This document shows positions 8,556-17,444 of a stretch of 64,000 bases of DNA, in pieces. A model generated the notes under the pieces. The model had not been told where the DNA came from. It did not search any database and saw nothing but the letters and a program-made list of their open reading frames with translations. Position 1 is the stretch's first letter. Each line of letters starts with the position of its first letter. The position numbers and the translations under genes are program-made. This DNA comes from Spongiactinospora sp. TRM90649 (GTDB taxonomy: Bacteria > Actinomycetota > Actinomycetes > Streptosporangiales > Streptosporangiaceae), in the NCBI RefSeq assembly GCF_029382225.1, contig NZ_JARLTC010000013.1, positions 142,657 through 206,656 on the forward strand, written 5' to 3'.

Positions 8556-9935
8556 TCAGGTGCCGGCCAGCGCGCGAGCGCAGGCGTCGAGCCCGACCTC
8601 GCTGGACGCCTTGACCAGCACCACGTCTCCCGGTTCCAGCAGTTCCCCGGTCAGCCGGACGGCGCCCGTCACGTCCTCGACCGTGTGCACCTCGATGCCC
8701 AGCCTCGCGGATTCCGCCGCCCGGGCCATCGCCACCGGGTCTCCTGGGCCCACCGCCACCAGCACGTGCACGCCGAGTTCGGCCGCCAGGCGGCCCACCT
8801 GCTCGTGCAGCGTGCGCGAGGCCGCCGCCTGCTGTCCCATCGCGCCGAGCACGGCGATGGTACGGCGGGCGCCCGCCAGCGCCTTCAGCGTCCGCAGCCC
8901 GGCCCGGACGGACTCCGGGCTGGCGTTGTACGCGTCGTTGACGACGGTCACGCCGTCCGGCCGGTCGGTGACCTCCAACCGGCCGGACGACCGCCGCCGC
9001 GCCGTGCTCAGACCCTCCGCGATCTCCGGCGCGGTGAGCCCGAACACCGTGGCGGCGGCCGCCGCCGCCAGCGCGTTGGCCACCTGGTGCTCACCCATGA
9101 CGCCGAGCCTGACCCCGGCCCTGCCGGACGGTGTCACCAGGTCGAACACCGCCCGCGCCCGTTCGCCCATCCGCACCCGCTCGGCGCGGACGTGCGCCGA
9201 CGACGCCCTGCCGTACGTCACGATCTGGGCGGTCGTCCGGCCCGCCATGCCCATGACGTAGGAGTCGTCGGCGTTGAGCAGCGCCACCCCGTCCGGGGGG
9301 AGCGCCTCGACCAGCTCGCCCTTGGCCGACGCCACGTCGGCCAGGCCGCGGCCCATCCGGGCCATGTGCGCGGTGCCCACGTTGAGAACCAGCCCGATCG
9401 ACGGCCGCGCGATCCCGGTCAGATATGTGATGTCGCCCTTGCGTGACGCGCCCATCTCCAGCACCAGGTACCGGGTGGCCGCGTCGGCGCGCAGCACCGT
9501 GAGCGGCAGCCCGATCTCGTTGTTGAAGGACCGGTCCGTGGCGATCGTGGGCGCGTGCCGTTCGAGCACCTGGGCCAGCAGGTCCTTCGTCGTGGTCTTG
9601 CCCACCGATCCGGTCAGCCCGATCACCACCGGGCGGACGCGTTCGAGCAGGTAGGCCGCCAGCTTGGCGAGCGCCCGCTGGACGTCGGCCACCACCAGGG
9701 CGGGCACGCCCACCGGGCGGGTGGCCAGCACCGCGACCGCCCCGGCCGCGACGGCGTCGGCCACGTAGTTGTGGCCGTCCACCCGCAGGCCCGCCGTCGC
9801 GGCGAACAGCCCGCCCGGCACCACCTCGCGGGAGTCCACGACCGCCGGCGCGACCACCCGCGCCTCCGGGTCGGGCACGTCGTACAGGGTGCCCTCCACC
9901 ACCCGGGCGATCTCGCGCAGCGAGACGGGGATCAC
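8556..9935 (-). CDS. murF: UDP-N-acetylmuramoyl-tripeptide:D-Ala-D-Ala ligase (second-copy type)
   Basis: Adds the D-Ala-D-Ala dipeptide made by the neighbouring ligase to UDP-MurNAc-tripeptide in the cytoplasm. 459 residues in the usual three domains: N-terminal substrate domain with DSREVVPGGLFAA (34-46), central ATPase with TGSVGKTT (108-115), and a C-terminal domain with VNDAYNASPESV. The GTG start overlaps the ddl stop in GTGA, so the two products are made together. Actinomycetes normally keep the housekeeping murF inside the dcw cluster with ftsW and murD, none of which are here. I infer this is a paralogue. Confidence 0.88.
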   Translation of the reverse strand: MIPVSLREIARVVEGTLYDVPDPEARVVAPAVVDSREVVPGGLFAATAGLRVDGHNYVADAVAAGAVAVLATRPVGVPALVVADVQRALAKLAAYLLERVRPVVIGLTGSVGKTTTKDLLAQVLERHAPTIATDRSFNNEIGLPLTVLRADAATRYLVLEMGASRKGDITYLTGIARPSIGLVLNVGTAHMARMGRGLADVASAKGELVEALPPDGVALLNADDSYVMGMAGRTTAQIVTYGRASSAHVRAERVRMGERARAVFDLVTPSGRAGVRLGVMGEHQVANALAAAAAATVFGLTAPEIAEGLSTARRRSSGRLEVTDRPDGVTVVNDAYNASPESVRAGLRTLKALAGARRTIAVLGAMGQQAAASRTLHEQVGRLAAELGVHVLVAVGPGDPVAMARAAESARLGIEVHTVEDVTGAVRLTGELLEPGDVVLVKASSEVGLDACARALAGT

Positions 9936-10888
9936 GAGGTGCTCCTGGCCAGCGCCAGGTCGATCAGCCGTCGTAGCAGGTCTGGGTAGGGGACACCGCT
10001 CGCCTGCCAGGTCCTCGCGTACACGGAACGAGAGGTGAAGCCCGGCATCGTGTTGATCTCCAGGACGTACAGGCGTCCGGTGGCCCGCTCGTAGAGGAAG
10101 TCCACGCGGGCCACGCCGTACCCGCCGATCGCCTGGTAGGCGCGCACCGACAGCTCGCGAACCTCCTCCTCCACCCGCTCGGGCAGCTCGACCGGGATGA
10201 GCGCGATCTCCGCCGTGCTGAGGTACTTGGCCTCGTAGTCCAGCCAGTCGCCGGGCACCATCAGCTCGCCCGGCACCGAGGTCTCCGGCCGGTCGTGGTC
10301 GCCCAGGACCCCGCAGACCAGCTCGCGCGCCCGCACGCCCTGCTCGACGACCACCACACGGTCGTAGGTGAGGGCGAGCTCGACGGCGACCCGCAGCTCC
10401 TCCACGGAGCCGACCCGCGAGACGCCGATCGACGATCCCAGGTTGGCCGGCTTGACGTACATCGGCCAGTCCAGCGACTTCACCAGGTCCCAGGGGTCCA
10501 TGGTGACCCGCCACTCACGGCCGGTGAACCACACGTGCTCGGTGACCGGGATGCCCTCGGCGATGAACGCCCGGCGCATCGCGACCTTGTCCATTCCCAC
10601 GGCCGAGGCGAGCACGCCGCAGCCCACGTAGGGGATGCCCAGCGTCTCCAGGTGGCCCTGGATCACGCCGTCCTCGCCGAACGGCCCGTGCATCACCGGG
10701 AAGACCACGTCCGCCGTCTCGGGGCGCAGTTCCAGCGGCCACCTGCCGAGCCGGTCCACGATGATCGGAAACGGTTCGTACAGGTCTCGCGGCAGCGCGT
10801 CGAGCACGGCCTGCGCCGACTGCAGCGACACCTCGTGCTCAGCGGACGGCCCACCGGCCAGCACGGCCACGCGCAGGCGTTCGGTCAC
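9932..10888 (-). CDS. ddl: D-alanine:D-alanine ligase
   Basis: ATP-grasp enzyme joining two D-alanines, 318 residues, slightly short for the family. Visible motifs are GGPSAEHEVSL near the N-terminus, YVKPANLGSSIGVSRV in the ATP-grasp core, and EINTMPGFTSRS for the metal ligands. The pocket residue that separates D-Ala from D-lactate ligases is a tyrosine here (EAKYLS, as in E. coli DdlB AKYLS), where VanA-type enzymes have histidine. It should therefore make ordinary D-Ala-D-Ala and not the vancomycin-resistant depsipeptide. GTG start. It begins 96 bases after the carboxypeptidase gene on the same strand. Confidence 0.88.
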   Translation of the reverse strand: MTERLRVAVLAGGPSAEHEVSLQSAQAVLDALPRDLYEPFPIIVDRLGRWPLELRPETADVVFPVMHGPFGEDGVIQGHLETLGIPYVGCGVLASAVGMDKVAMRRAFIAEGIPVTEHVWFTGREWRVTMDPWDLVKSLDWPMYVKPANLGSSIGVSRVGSVEELRVAVELALTYDRVVVVEQGVRARELVCGVLGDHDRPETSVPGELMVPGDWLDYEAKYLSTAEIALIPVELPERVEEEVRELSVRAYQAIGGYGVARVDFLYERATGRLYVLEINTMPGFTSRSVYARTWQASGVPYPDLLRRLIDLALARSTS

Positions 10889-10983
10889 TGTCGATCAGCC
10901 TTCCTGTGGTGACATGTGAGTCGAGGTGACGCGGCGACCGCCGCCGCGGACCCGACACGTCCGAGTGTCGTCCGGACGCCTGC

Positions 10984-12405
10984 TCAGTTCCCAGGCCATT
11001 CGCTGTCCAGTTGCCGCTCACCCGGCCCCCGGCGGAAGCGGGACAGGCGTACCGCGACGGCGTCCTCCACGTCCTTCACCGAGGTCAGGTGGTTGTTGAG
11101 CAGCACGCAGAAGACCAGCGGCTCGCCGTCGGCGGTGTCCACGTAGCCGGCCAGACCGGAGACCTCGGTCATGGTGCCGGTCTTGGCGCGCAGGTTGCCC
11201 GCCGCCGGGGTGCCGTCCATCCGGCGGCGCAGGGTGCCCCGGTCCAGCGGGCCGCCGTGCCCGGCGGCCGGCAGCGCGTCCCGCAGGGTCGCGAACCACG
11301 GCTTGGCGCGGACGGCCAGCAGCAGCGCGGCCACCTCGCGCGGGGTCATCGAGTCGAGCCGGGAAAGGCCGGAGCCGTCCCGGAGGCGGCCGGAGCGGAC
11401 GCCGTGACGGCTGCCGTACCCGGTGAGGACCTCCAGACCGGCGCGCCAGGTGCCCTCGCCGCGCACCGCCCGCCCGAGGGTCTTGGTCAGGATCTCGGCC
11501 TGCGCGTTGCTGCTCCACTTCAGCAGCGGCGCCATCAGCTCGGCCAGCGGCATGGACTCGTGCGCGGCCAGTTCCCGCGCCCCGGCGGGCGTCCCGGCGT
11601 GGGCGGTGTGCCCCTCGACGGTGACGCCGTGCTCGGCCAGCGCCTCCCCGAACAGCGTCGCGGCGTAGCCGGTCGGGTCGCGGACGGCGATCCGCTCGGC
11701 GGCCGGACGGTCCACGGTGCCGGTGACCACGACCCGGTCGGAGCCGTGCGCGCGCCGGATCCGCAGTCTCGTGGTGGCGCCGGTCGTGGCGCGGTTGTCG
11801 ATGGCCAGGTGGCCGGTGCGCGGCGTCGTGGTGACCTCGGCCGGGTCGCCGTGCCGCCCTGCGGGGGTCACCGTGACGATGACGGCCCCCGCGTCATAGC
11901 GGGAGTTGGGGGAGGCCGTGAGCGCCGAGATGGGCGCGGCGAAGTACAGCGACTCGTCGTCGATCAGCCAGCCCGCGCCGTGACGTTCGTCGTCGAACCA
12001 GGTGTCGTCGGCGACCAGCCCGCCGGTGACCGTCCGGACGCCGGTCGCGGCCACCTTGGCGGCGAGCGCGCCGTAGTCGGCGGCCAGCATGGCCGGGTCA
12101 CCGGTGCCCAGCAGGTGCAGGTCACCGTGCAGGACCCCGTGGGCGTGATGCCCGGAGGCGAGCACACGGGTGGTGAAACGGTGGCCGGGGCCGAGGATGT
12201 CCAGCGCCGCGGCGGCGGTGACCAGCTTGACCAGCGACGCCGGGGTGAACAGCCGGTCGGCGTCGCGCTCGTAGAGGATCTCCCCCGTGGCCGCGCTGCG
12301 CACGACCACGCCCGCCCGCGACGCGGACAACCGGGGATCGCGCAGGATCCGGTCGATGTCCCGCGTCAGGGCGGCGGCGCCCGCGGGCGCTACGGTCGCT
12401 GTCAT
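10984..12405 (-). CDS. dacB: D-alanyl-D-alanine carboxypeptidase/endopeptidase, PBP4 (S13) family
   Basis: Penicillin-binding-protein fold that trims the terminal D-Ala from, or cuts crosslinks in, peptidoglycan. All three active-site motifs are visible: SxxK as SLVK (57-60), SxN as SSN in KWSSNAQAE, and KTG in RAKTGTM. The large insertion between the first two is typical of S13 enzymes. I take ATG 12405 as the start, giving 473 residues. Neither this start nor the upstream TTG at 12459 yields a convincing signal peptide, which is odd for an enzyme that should act outside the cell. No clear ribosome site. It lies immediately upstream of ddl-murF and is divergent from murG. Confidence 0.82.
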   Translation of the reverse strand: MTATVAPAGAAALTRDIDRILRDPRLSASRAGVVVRSAATGEILYERDADRLFTPASLVKLVTAAAALDILGPGHRFTTRVLASGHHAHGVLHGDLHLLGTGDPAMLAADYGALAAKVAATGVRTVTGGLVADDTWFDDERHGAGWLIDDESLYFAAPISALTASPNSRYDAGAVIVTVTPAGRHGDPAEVTTTPRTGHLAIDNRATTGATTRLRIRRAHGSDRVVVTGTVDRPAAERIAVRDPTGYAATLFGEALAEHGVTVEGHTAHAGTPAGARELAAHESMPLAELMAPLLKWSSNAQAEILTKTLGRAVRGEGTWRAGLEVLTGYGSRHGVRSGRLRDGSGLSRLDSMTPREVAALLLAVRAKPWFATLRDALPAAGHGGPLDRGTLRRRMDGTPAAGNLRAKTGTMTEVSGLAGYVDTADGEPLVFCVLLNNHLTSVKDVEDAVAVRLSRFRRGPGERQLDSEWPGN

Positions 12406-12493
12406 CGCCGGGATTATCGAAGCGTTCGCAGGCCGATCGGCAGACCATTTCCTGGCCAACGTGGCGGCGGATCTTCCCTGCGCCGGTCGGCGC

Positions 12494-12499
12494 TAGGCT
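12494..12499 (+). promoter_or_regulatory. Probable -10 element of a leaderless murG transcript
   Basis: TAGGCT ends six bases before the murG ATG, and no ribosome-binding sequence precedes that ATG. This is the common actinobacterial arrangement in which transcription starts at the start codon. The -35 region is not recognisable. Confidence 0.45.
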
Positions 12500-12505
12500 C
12501 CCGGC

Positions 12506-13660
12506 ATGGCGACAACCTTCCGACTGATCGTCACCGGAGGGGGCACGGGCGGTCACACGTACCCGGCCCTCACCGCGGTGCGCACGCTCGCGGCCAGGCT
12601 CGCCCGGAGCGGCGACACGCTGGACGTCGTGTGGATCGGCACCGCCGACGGGCTGGAGGCCCGCATCGCGCCCGCCGAGAAGATCCCCTTCGCGGTGGTG
12701 ACCACCGGCAAGATCCGCAGGTACCGGAACCGGCTCAAGATGCTCTCGCCGACCAACCTGATGGACATGGCGCGCGTGCCGCTCGGCGTCGCCCAGGCCC
12801 GCCGCATCGTGTCCGGGTTCCGGCCCGACGTGGTGCTGGCCACCGGCGGATACGTCGCGGTGCCCGCGGGCCTGGCGGCCCGCATGTGCGAGCGCCCGCT
12901 GGTCCTGCACGAGCAGACCGTACGCCTGGGGCTGGCCAACCGCAGGCTCGCCGGGTCGGCCACCCGCATCGCGGTCTCCTCCGAGTCCACACTCCCGCTG
13001 CTGCCCGAGTCGGCCCGCCGCAACGCCGTGGTCACCGGCAACCCGGTGCGCCCCGAACTGCTGACCGGGCAGGCGGGCCGGGCGGTCGAGCGGCTCGGCC
13101 TGTCCGGCTTCGACCGGCGGTTACCGACCGTCTACGTCACCGGCGGGGCGCGCGGCGCGCAGCAGATCAACGACGTCGTCCGCGACGTGCTGCCCTGGCT
13201 GCTCTCCCACGCCAACGTGATCCACCAGTGCGGGCCGGAGAAGGAGGAGGCGCTGCGCGGCGAAACCGCCACGCTGCCCCCCGAGCTCGCTGCCCGCTAC
13301 CACCTGACCGGGTACGTCGGCACCGAGCTGCCCGACGTGCTGGCCCTGGCCGACATGGTCATCTCCCGGTCCGGCGCGGGCACCCTCGCCGAGGTGACCG
13401 CGCTCGGCAAGCCTGCGGTCTTCATCCCGCTGGCCACGGCGGCGGGCGACGAGCAGGCCCACAACGCCCGCCACCTGCAGCGGGCCGGAGCGGCCGCGGC
13501 CCTCCTCGGCGAGGTCACCCCCACGACCCTGCGCCAGGAAGTGGAACCGCTGCTGCTCAGCCCCACCCGCCGCGCCACCATGGCCGCCCAGGCCCGCGTG
13601 CACGGCAAGCCCGACGCCGCCGACCGCCTGGTCGACGTGATCCTCTCCGCGGCGGGCTAG
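12506..13660 (+). CDS. murG: MurG-like UDP-GlcNAc:lipid I N-acetylglucosaminyltransferase (second copy)
   Basis: GT-B glycosyltransferase of 384 residues that would convert lipid I to lipid II at the inner membrane face. The N-terminal GGGTGGHTYPAL (11-22) is the MurG lipid-I loop. ATGGYVAVP, LHEQTVRLGLANR and the C-terminal SRSGAGTLAEVTALGKP cover the acceptor and UDP-GlcNAc sites. Housekeeping MurG usually has LHEQNAVPGLANR. The TVRL change here, and the isolation from the dcw cluster, mark it as a paralogue. It is divergent from dacB with a 100-base gap. One TTA codon occurs (in DRRLPTV). Confidence 0.85.
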   Translation: MATTFRLIVTGGGTGGHTYPALTAVRTLAARLARSGDTLDVVWIGTADGLEARIAPAEKIPFAVVTTGKIRRYRNRLKMLSPTNLMDMARVPLGVAQARRIVSGFRPDVVLATGGYVAVPAGLAARMCERPLVLHEQTVRLGLANRRLAGSATRIAVSSESTLPLLPESARRNAVVTGNPVRPELLTGQAGRAVERLGLSGFDRRLPTVYVTGGARGAQQINDVVRDVLPWLLSHANVIHQCGPEKEEALRGETATLPPELAARYHLTGYVGTELPDVLALADMVISRSGAGTLAEVTALGKPAVFIPLATAAGDEQAHNARHLQRAGAAAALLGEVTPTTLRQEVEPLLLSPTRRATMAAQARVHGKPDAADRLVDVILSAAG

Positions 13661-13788
13661 ACCTTGACCGCCCGTTCTCCCGGGGGATCAGCAGGACCTC
13701 CAGGGCACGGGCGCAGGCGCGGGCGTGGCCGGCGAACCAGGCGATGCGGGCCTCGCTCAGCACCACCGGGGTGGAGCGGACGACGAGC

Positions 13789-13995
13789 GCGCACCGCGCT
13801 CCGGTGGCCCTCGGCATCGCCTGGGTCGTCCTGGTCCCCGCCGAGATGTTCGGCGTCTCCAACGGCCTCGGCTACGCGGGGCTCAACGCGCGTGACAACC
13901 TGGACTACGTACAGCTGGCCGCGACCATGCTGCTCATCGGCCTGATCGGCTTCCTCCTCGATCGGGTGCTCAGCGGCTCGCGTCCCCGCGGCTGA
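13789..13995 (+). pseudogene. Remnant of a TauC/SsuC-type ABC permease (C-terminal end only)
   Basis: About 65 codons are recognisable: VALGIAWVVLVPAEMFGVSNGLGY, listed here only by its key AWVVLVPAEMFGV and NARDNLDYVQ parts, then a final membrane segment LLIGLIGFLLDRVL. This matches the last two transmembrane segments of nitrate/sulfonate/taurine-class permeases, which are about 260 residues long. No start codon or upstream permease sequence is present, and no partner ATPase or binding protein is nearby. The 120 bases before it (13661-13788) show nothing I can name. Confidence 0.7.
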
Positions 13996-14000
13996 TCGCC

Positions 14001-14972
14001 TCAGACGTCCAGGATCCGCTGGAGCCAGGACAGCTTGGCCGCCTGGGCGGCGTGCGCGACGGGTGCGTCGGAGCTGCCGGAGAAGCCGTGGTAGCCGCCC
14101 GCCCACACGTGCAGCTCGGCCTGCCCGCCCGTCGCCCAGACGCGGGTGGCGAACTCGACGGCCTCGTCGCGGAAGACCTCGGCCGCGCCCACCTCGACGA
14201 AGGCGGGCGGCAGCCCGGACAGGTCGGCGGCCCGCGCGGGCACCTCGTGCGGCAGGACGTCGGCGGAGCCCCGCCGTTCGCCGAGGATCGCGGTCCAGGC
14301 GGTGTCGTTGTTGTTGCGGTCCCAGGCGCCGATGCCGTCGTACTGGCGGCTGGAGACGGACGTGTTCCGGTCGTCGATCATGGGGGCGCCCATGTAGAGC
14401 CCGGCGACGGTAGGGCCCTGGCGGTCGCGGGCCATGATGGCGACGGCCGCGGTCAGCCCGCCGCCCGCGCTGAAGCCGGACACGAGCAGGCGGGACGGGT
14501 CGAAGCCCAGCTCCTTGGCGTGCTCGGCGGTCCAGACGAGCCCCGCGTAGCAGTCCTCGGCCTGGGCGGGCGCCGGGTGCTCCGGCGCGAGGCGGTACTC
14601 GACGGCCACGCCGACCGTGCCGTGCTCGATGGCCGACTGGATCAGCCCCTCGACCCCGAAGAACCGGGTGCCGAGCACCATCCCGCCGCCGTGGATCTCG
14701 TAGATCGCCGCCGCGCCCGGCTTGGGCCCGCCCTTGGGCCGTACGACGGTGAGGGTCACGTCGGGCGCGCCTTCAGGGCCGGGGACGTCGACGTCCCACC
14801 ACTGGACCGGCCGATCCCCGACGATCACCTCCATCGGCGGGATGAGCTCGGCGAAGTGCTCCCGGTTGCGCACGATGGTGTCGGCCCGCAACGGCACGAC
14901 CTCGACGGCCGCCAGGAAGGCCGCCAGGCCCTCCTCAAGTTCGGGATCATAAGGAACCGGGACGTAGTTCAT
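14001..14972 (-). CDS. Alpha/beta hydrolase, hormone-sensitive-lipase (esterase) family
   Basis: 323 residues. The HSL oxyanion motif appears as IHGGGMV, the nucleophile as GFSAGGGL, and the acid and histidine as residues around VGAAEVFRDEA and GGYHGFSG. I chose the second of two adjacent ATGs (14972) because GGAGG is then six bases upstream. No signal peptide, so it should act in the cytoplasm on short-chain esters. Substrate unknown. It stands alone. Confidence 0.8.
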   Translation of the reverse strand: MNYVPVPYDPELEEGLAAFLAAVEVVPLRADTIVRNREHFAELIPPMEVIVGDRPVQWWDVDVPGPEGAPDVTLTVVRPKGGPKPGAAAIYEIHGGGMVLGTRFFGVEGLIQSAIEHGTVGVAVEYRLAPEHPAPAQAEDCYAGLVWTAEHAKELGFDPSRLLVSGFSAGGGLTAAVAIMARDRQGPTVAGLYMGAPMIDDRNTSVSSRQYDGIGAWDRNNNDTAWTAILGERRGSADVLPHEVPARAADLSGLPPAFVEVGAAEVFRDEAVEFATRVWATGGQAELHVWAGGYHGFSGSSDAPVAHAAQAAKLSWLQRILDV

Positions 14973-15124
14973 CATGCGCCTCCATGCGCCGCGCCGAACT
15001 TCTACGAGCGTAGACACTAACCCCGATCCTCCGGGCCGCATAGCCCCTGCCGGATGACGGGCGTGGGACATTCCAAATGCCCAAGATCAGCACCCGCCCC
15101 GTTTGCGACATACGCTGCGAAAAC

Positions 15125-15499
15125 ATGACCATCGCCGCGATTCTCCTGACCGCACTTCTCGCCGTGCCGGCAGTGGGCCAAGCGGCCCTGGCGGCCGGCG
15201 CACCGCTCGGGCACTTCGCCTGGGGAGGACGGCATCGCGTGCTGCCGACCGCGCAGCGGATCGGAAGCGTCATCACCATCCCGATCTACGCGGTGATCGC
15301 CCTGATCGCCCTCGACCGTGCGGGGCTGATCGACGTCGTCGCCGACTCGATCTCCACGGCCGGGACATGGGTCATATTCGGATATTTCGTACTTGGCACG
15401 GCGATGAACGCGATCTCACGCAGCAAGCCGGAGCGCTACGCCATGACCCCGACGGCACTCGCGCTGGCCGTCCTGGCCCTGCTCGTCGGCCTGGGCTAG
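15125..15499 (+). CDS. Small integral membrane protein of unknown function
   Basis: 124 residues with about four hydrophobic segments (TIAAILLTALLAV, SVITIPIYAVIALIAL, TWVIFGYFVLG, ALALAVLALLVGLG). I do not recognise a named family. The ATG follows TACGCT by eight bases with no ribosome site, which suggests a leaderless message. It ends four bases before the convergent TetR gene. Confidence 0.65.
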   Translation: MTIAAILLTALLAVPAVGQAALAAGAPLGHFAWGGRHRVLPTAQRIGSVITIPIYAVIALIALDRAGLIDVVADSISTAGTWVIFGYFVLGTAMNAISRSKPERYAMTPTALALAVLALLVGLG

Positions 15500-15503
15500 C
15501 AGC

Positions 15504-16079
15504 TCAGGACGCCCGGTTCAGACCCGGCGGCAGGAGCGTGCGCAGCGTGGCCTGCACCACGTCCAGGTCCACGGCCTCGGGGGCGACCCGCCACTGGGCG
15601 TGCAGGCCGATGACGGCCCCCACCAGGACGACGGCGAACGCCTCCGGGGTGGTTCCCGCAGGGAGCGACGCCGCCGGTATGCGGGCCCGCAGTTCGTGCC
15701 GAAGTGCCGCGTGCAGGCGCGCGTAGTGCTCGCGGATCGGCGAGCCGGCCTCCACGGCCTCGGCGAGCAGGGTGATGAACAGGCGCGCGGCGGGCAGCCG
15801 GACGAAGGCCATGACCCGGTCGAGCGGATCGTCGGAGCGCCCCTCGGCGAACCGGCCGAGCACGGCCTGGAGCTGGTCGTCGATCACCGCTTCCAGCAGG
15901 CCCAGCTTGTTGCCGAAGTGCCAGGGGATGGAGCCACGGCTGATGCCCGCCTTGTCGGCGATGTCGATGAAGCTCGTCCGCCGGTACCCCTTTTCAGCGA
16001 AGAGCCCGGCCGCGGCCGTCAGCAACAGCCTGCGGCTCTCCTGAGTCCTCTCCATACGTCGCGTGGCCATGCGGTCCAT
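15504..16079 (-). CDS. TetR-family transcriptional regulator
   Basis: 191 residues. The N-terminal helix-turn-helix reads TRREL-type helices ending in TSFIDIADKAGISRGSI, then WHFGNKLGLLEAVID, the conserved TetR recognition and hinge. The C-terminal ligand domain is not diagnostic. The start is uncertain: in-frame ATGs at 16079, 16070 and 16055 all precede the conserved region and none has a good ribosome site. Neighbours suggest no obvious target, and it may control the membrane gene it faces or an unlinked one. Confidence 0.8.
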   Translation of the reverse strand: MDRMATRRMERTQESRRLLLTAAAGLFAEKGYRRTSFIDIADKAGISRGSIPWHFGNKLGLLEAVIDDQLQAVLGRFAEGRSDDPLDRVMAFVRLPAARLFITLLAEAVEAGSPIREHYARLHAALRHELRARIPAASLPAGTTPEAFAVVLVGAVIGLHAQWRVAPEAVDLDVVQATLRTLLPPGLNRAS

Positions 16080-16170
16080 CTAATCAGGTATGCCGAATGA
16101 CACATCAAATGTCGGCCCCTATAGCCTGTGTCGGTCAACATAGAACGGTGGGAGGACCGCCATGAAGTGG

Positions 16171-16260
16171 TTGACTTCTCCCCTTCCTGAAGGAAGGGGA
16201 TTCCTGCTTCATCACCGACCGCCCGCCGAGGAGGTCTCCCCATTGGGTCTTACACCGGCT
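16171..16260 (-). ncRNA. Predicted TnpB guide RNA (omega/reRNA) scaffold and element right end
   Basis: The 3' end of tnpB runs into a conserved right-end module read on the minus strand: GAAGCAGGAATCCCC, an eight-base-pair hairpin with a four-base loop (16180-16199), then GGGGAGAAGTCAA ending at 16171. In IS200/IS605-family elements this module is transcribed as the guide RNA scaffold of TnpB, and the bases immediately beyond it are the guide. Here the guide would start CCACTTCATGGCGGTC, reading 16170 down to 16155. The 5' end of the RNA inside tnpB is not defined. Confidence 0.6.
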
Positions 16261-17387
16261 CCACAGGCGTTTCCACTCTCCGCCTGCCCGGCGGCGAGCA
16301 CGTTACGGGCCGCGTTCACGTCCCGGTCGTGGACGGCGCCGCAGGCACATGTCCATTCGCGGACGTTCAGCGGGATCGCTTCTCGCAGGGCCCCGCACGC
16401 CGAGCACAGCCTGGAGGAGGGAAACCAGCGGTCCACCACCACCAGCGTGCGCCCGTACCAGGCCGCCTTGTACTCCAGCATGCCCCGCAACTCACGCCAG
16501 GACGCGTCGGCGACAGCGCGGGCCAGCGAGCGGTTCTTGACCATGTTCCGGACGGCCAGGTCTTCCACGGCGATCACTTGGTTCTCGCGAACAAGCCGTG
16601 TGGTGACCTTGTGCAGATGATCCCGCCGGCGATCGGCGATCCGCGCGTACACCCTGGCGACCTTGAGCCGTGCCTTGGCCCGGTTGTTCGATCCCTTCTC
16701 CTTGCGGGCCAGCGCCCGCTGGGCCTTGGCCAGCCTGCGCCGGTCACGGCGTTCGTGGCGGGGGTTGGGGATCTTCTCCCCGGTGGACAGCGTGGCCAGG
16801 GCGGTGATCCCCACGTCCACACCCACCGCCGCGTCCGCCGGCGGCAGCGGGGTGATCTTCTCCTCCACCGGCAGGGAGACGAACCAGCGTCCGGCCGCGT
16901 CCCTGGACACGGTCACCGTGGACGGCTCCGCACCCTCCGGCAACGGACGCGACCAGCGGACGTCCAGCGGCGCGTCCATCTTCGCCAGCCTCAGCGTGCC
17001 GTCGCGCCACCGGAACGCCGAACGGGTGTACTCCGCCGACGACCGCGACCTCTTCCTCGACTTGAACGCCGGGTACCCGGCCCGTCTGGCGAAGAAGTTC
17101 GCGAACGCCGCCTGCAGGTGCCGCAACGCCTGCTGCAACGGCACACACGACACCTCGGACAGGAACCCGAACTCGCCGCCACGTTTCCACCTGGTGAGCA
17201 TGGCCGAGGACTCCGCATAGGACACTCGACGCCCCTCCACCCGGTATTCGCGGGCCCGCGCTTCCAGCGCCTTGTTGTACACCAGGCGGACGCAACCGAA
17301 CGTCCGGGCAAGCTCCGCTGCTTGCCCGGGGGTCGGGTAGAAGCGGTACCTATAGGCCCGCTTCACGACCTGCGCCACGCCTGGCAT
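16212..17387 (-). CDS. tnpB: TnpB, RNA-guided nuclease of an IS200/IS605 (IS1341-like) element
   Basis: 391 residues and apparently intact. N-terminal helix-turn-helix-like domain (YRFYPTPGQAAELARTFGCVR gives the class; key part RFYPT), then the OrfB core. All three RuvC-type acidic residues are visible: Asp in VGVDVGITAL, Glu in VIAVEDLAVRN and Asp in HDRDVNAARN. The zinc-binding CxxC pairs appear as CSACG and CACG. TnpB proteins are RNA-guided DNA nucleases, ancestral to Cas12, that help the element persist. No TnpA transposase is present, so the element can move only with help in trans. ATG start at 17387. Confidence 0.92.
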   Translation of the reverse strand: MPGVAQVVKRAYRYRFYPTPGQAAELARTFGCVRLVYNKALEARAREYRVEGRRVSYAESSAMLTRWKRGGEFGFLSEVSCVPLQQALRHLQAAFANFFARRAGYPAFKSRKRSRSSAEYTRSAFRWRDGTLRLAKMDAPLDVRWSRPLPEGAEPSTVTVSRDAAGRWFVSLPVEEKITPLPPADAAVGVDVGITALATLSTGEKIPNPRHERRDRRRLAKAQRALARKEKGSNNRAKARLKVARVYARIADRRRDHLHKVTTRLVRENQVIAVEDLAVRNMVKNRSLARAVADASWRELRGMLEYKAAWYGRTLVVVDRWFPSSRLCSACGALREAIPLNVREWTCACGAVHDRDVNAARNVLAAGQAESGNACGAGVRPNGETSSAGGR

Positions 17388-17444
17388 CGTATCGCGCGAT
17401 CAACCACGAGTCGCACGGTTGTTCGATTCGGTGGATTTGTCCGT

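Noticed and set aside
11011..13995. 994-codon plus-strand open frame across dacB, murG and the permease stub
   Set aside because: It runs antisense to dacB and out of frame with murG. Only its last 65 codons match a known family, and these are reported as a permease remnant.
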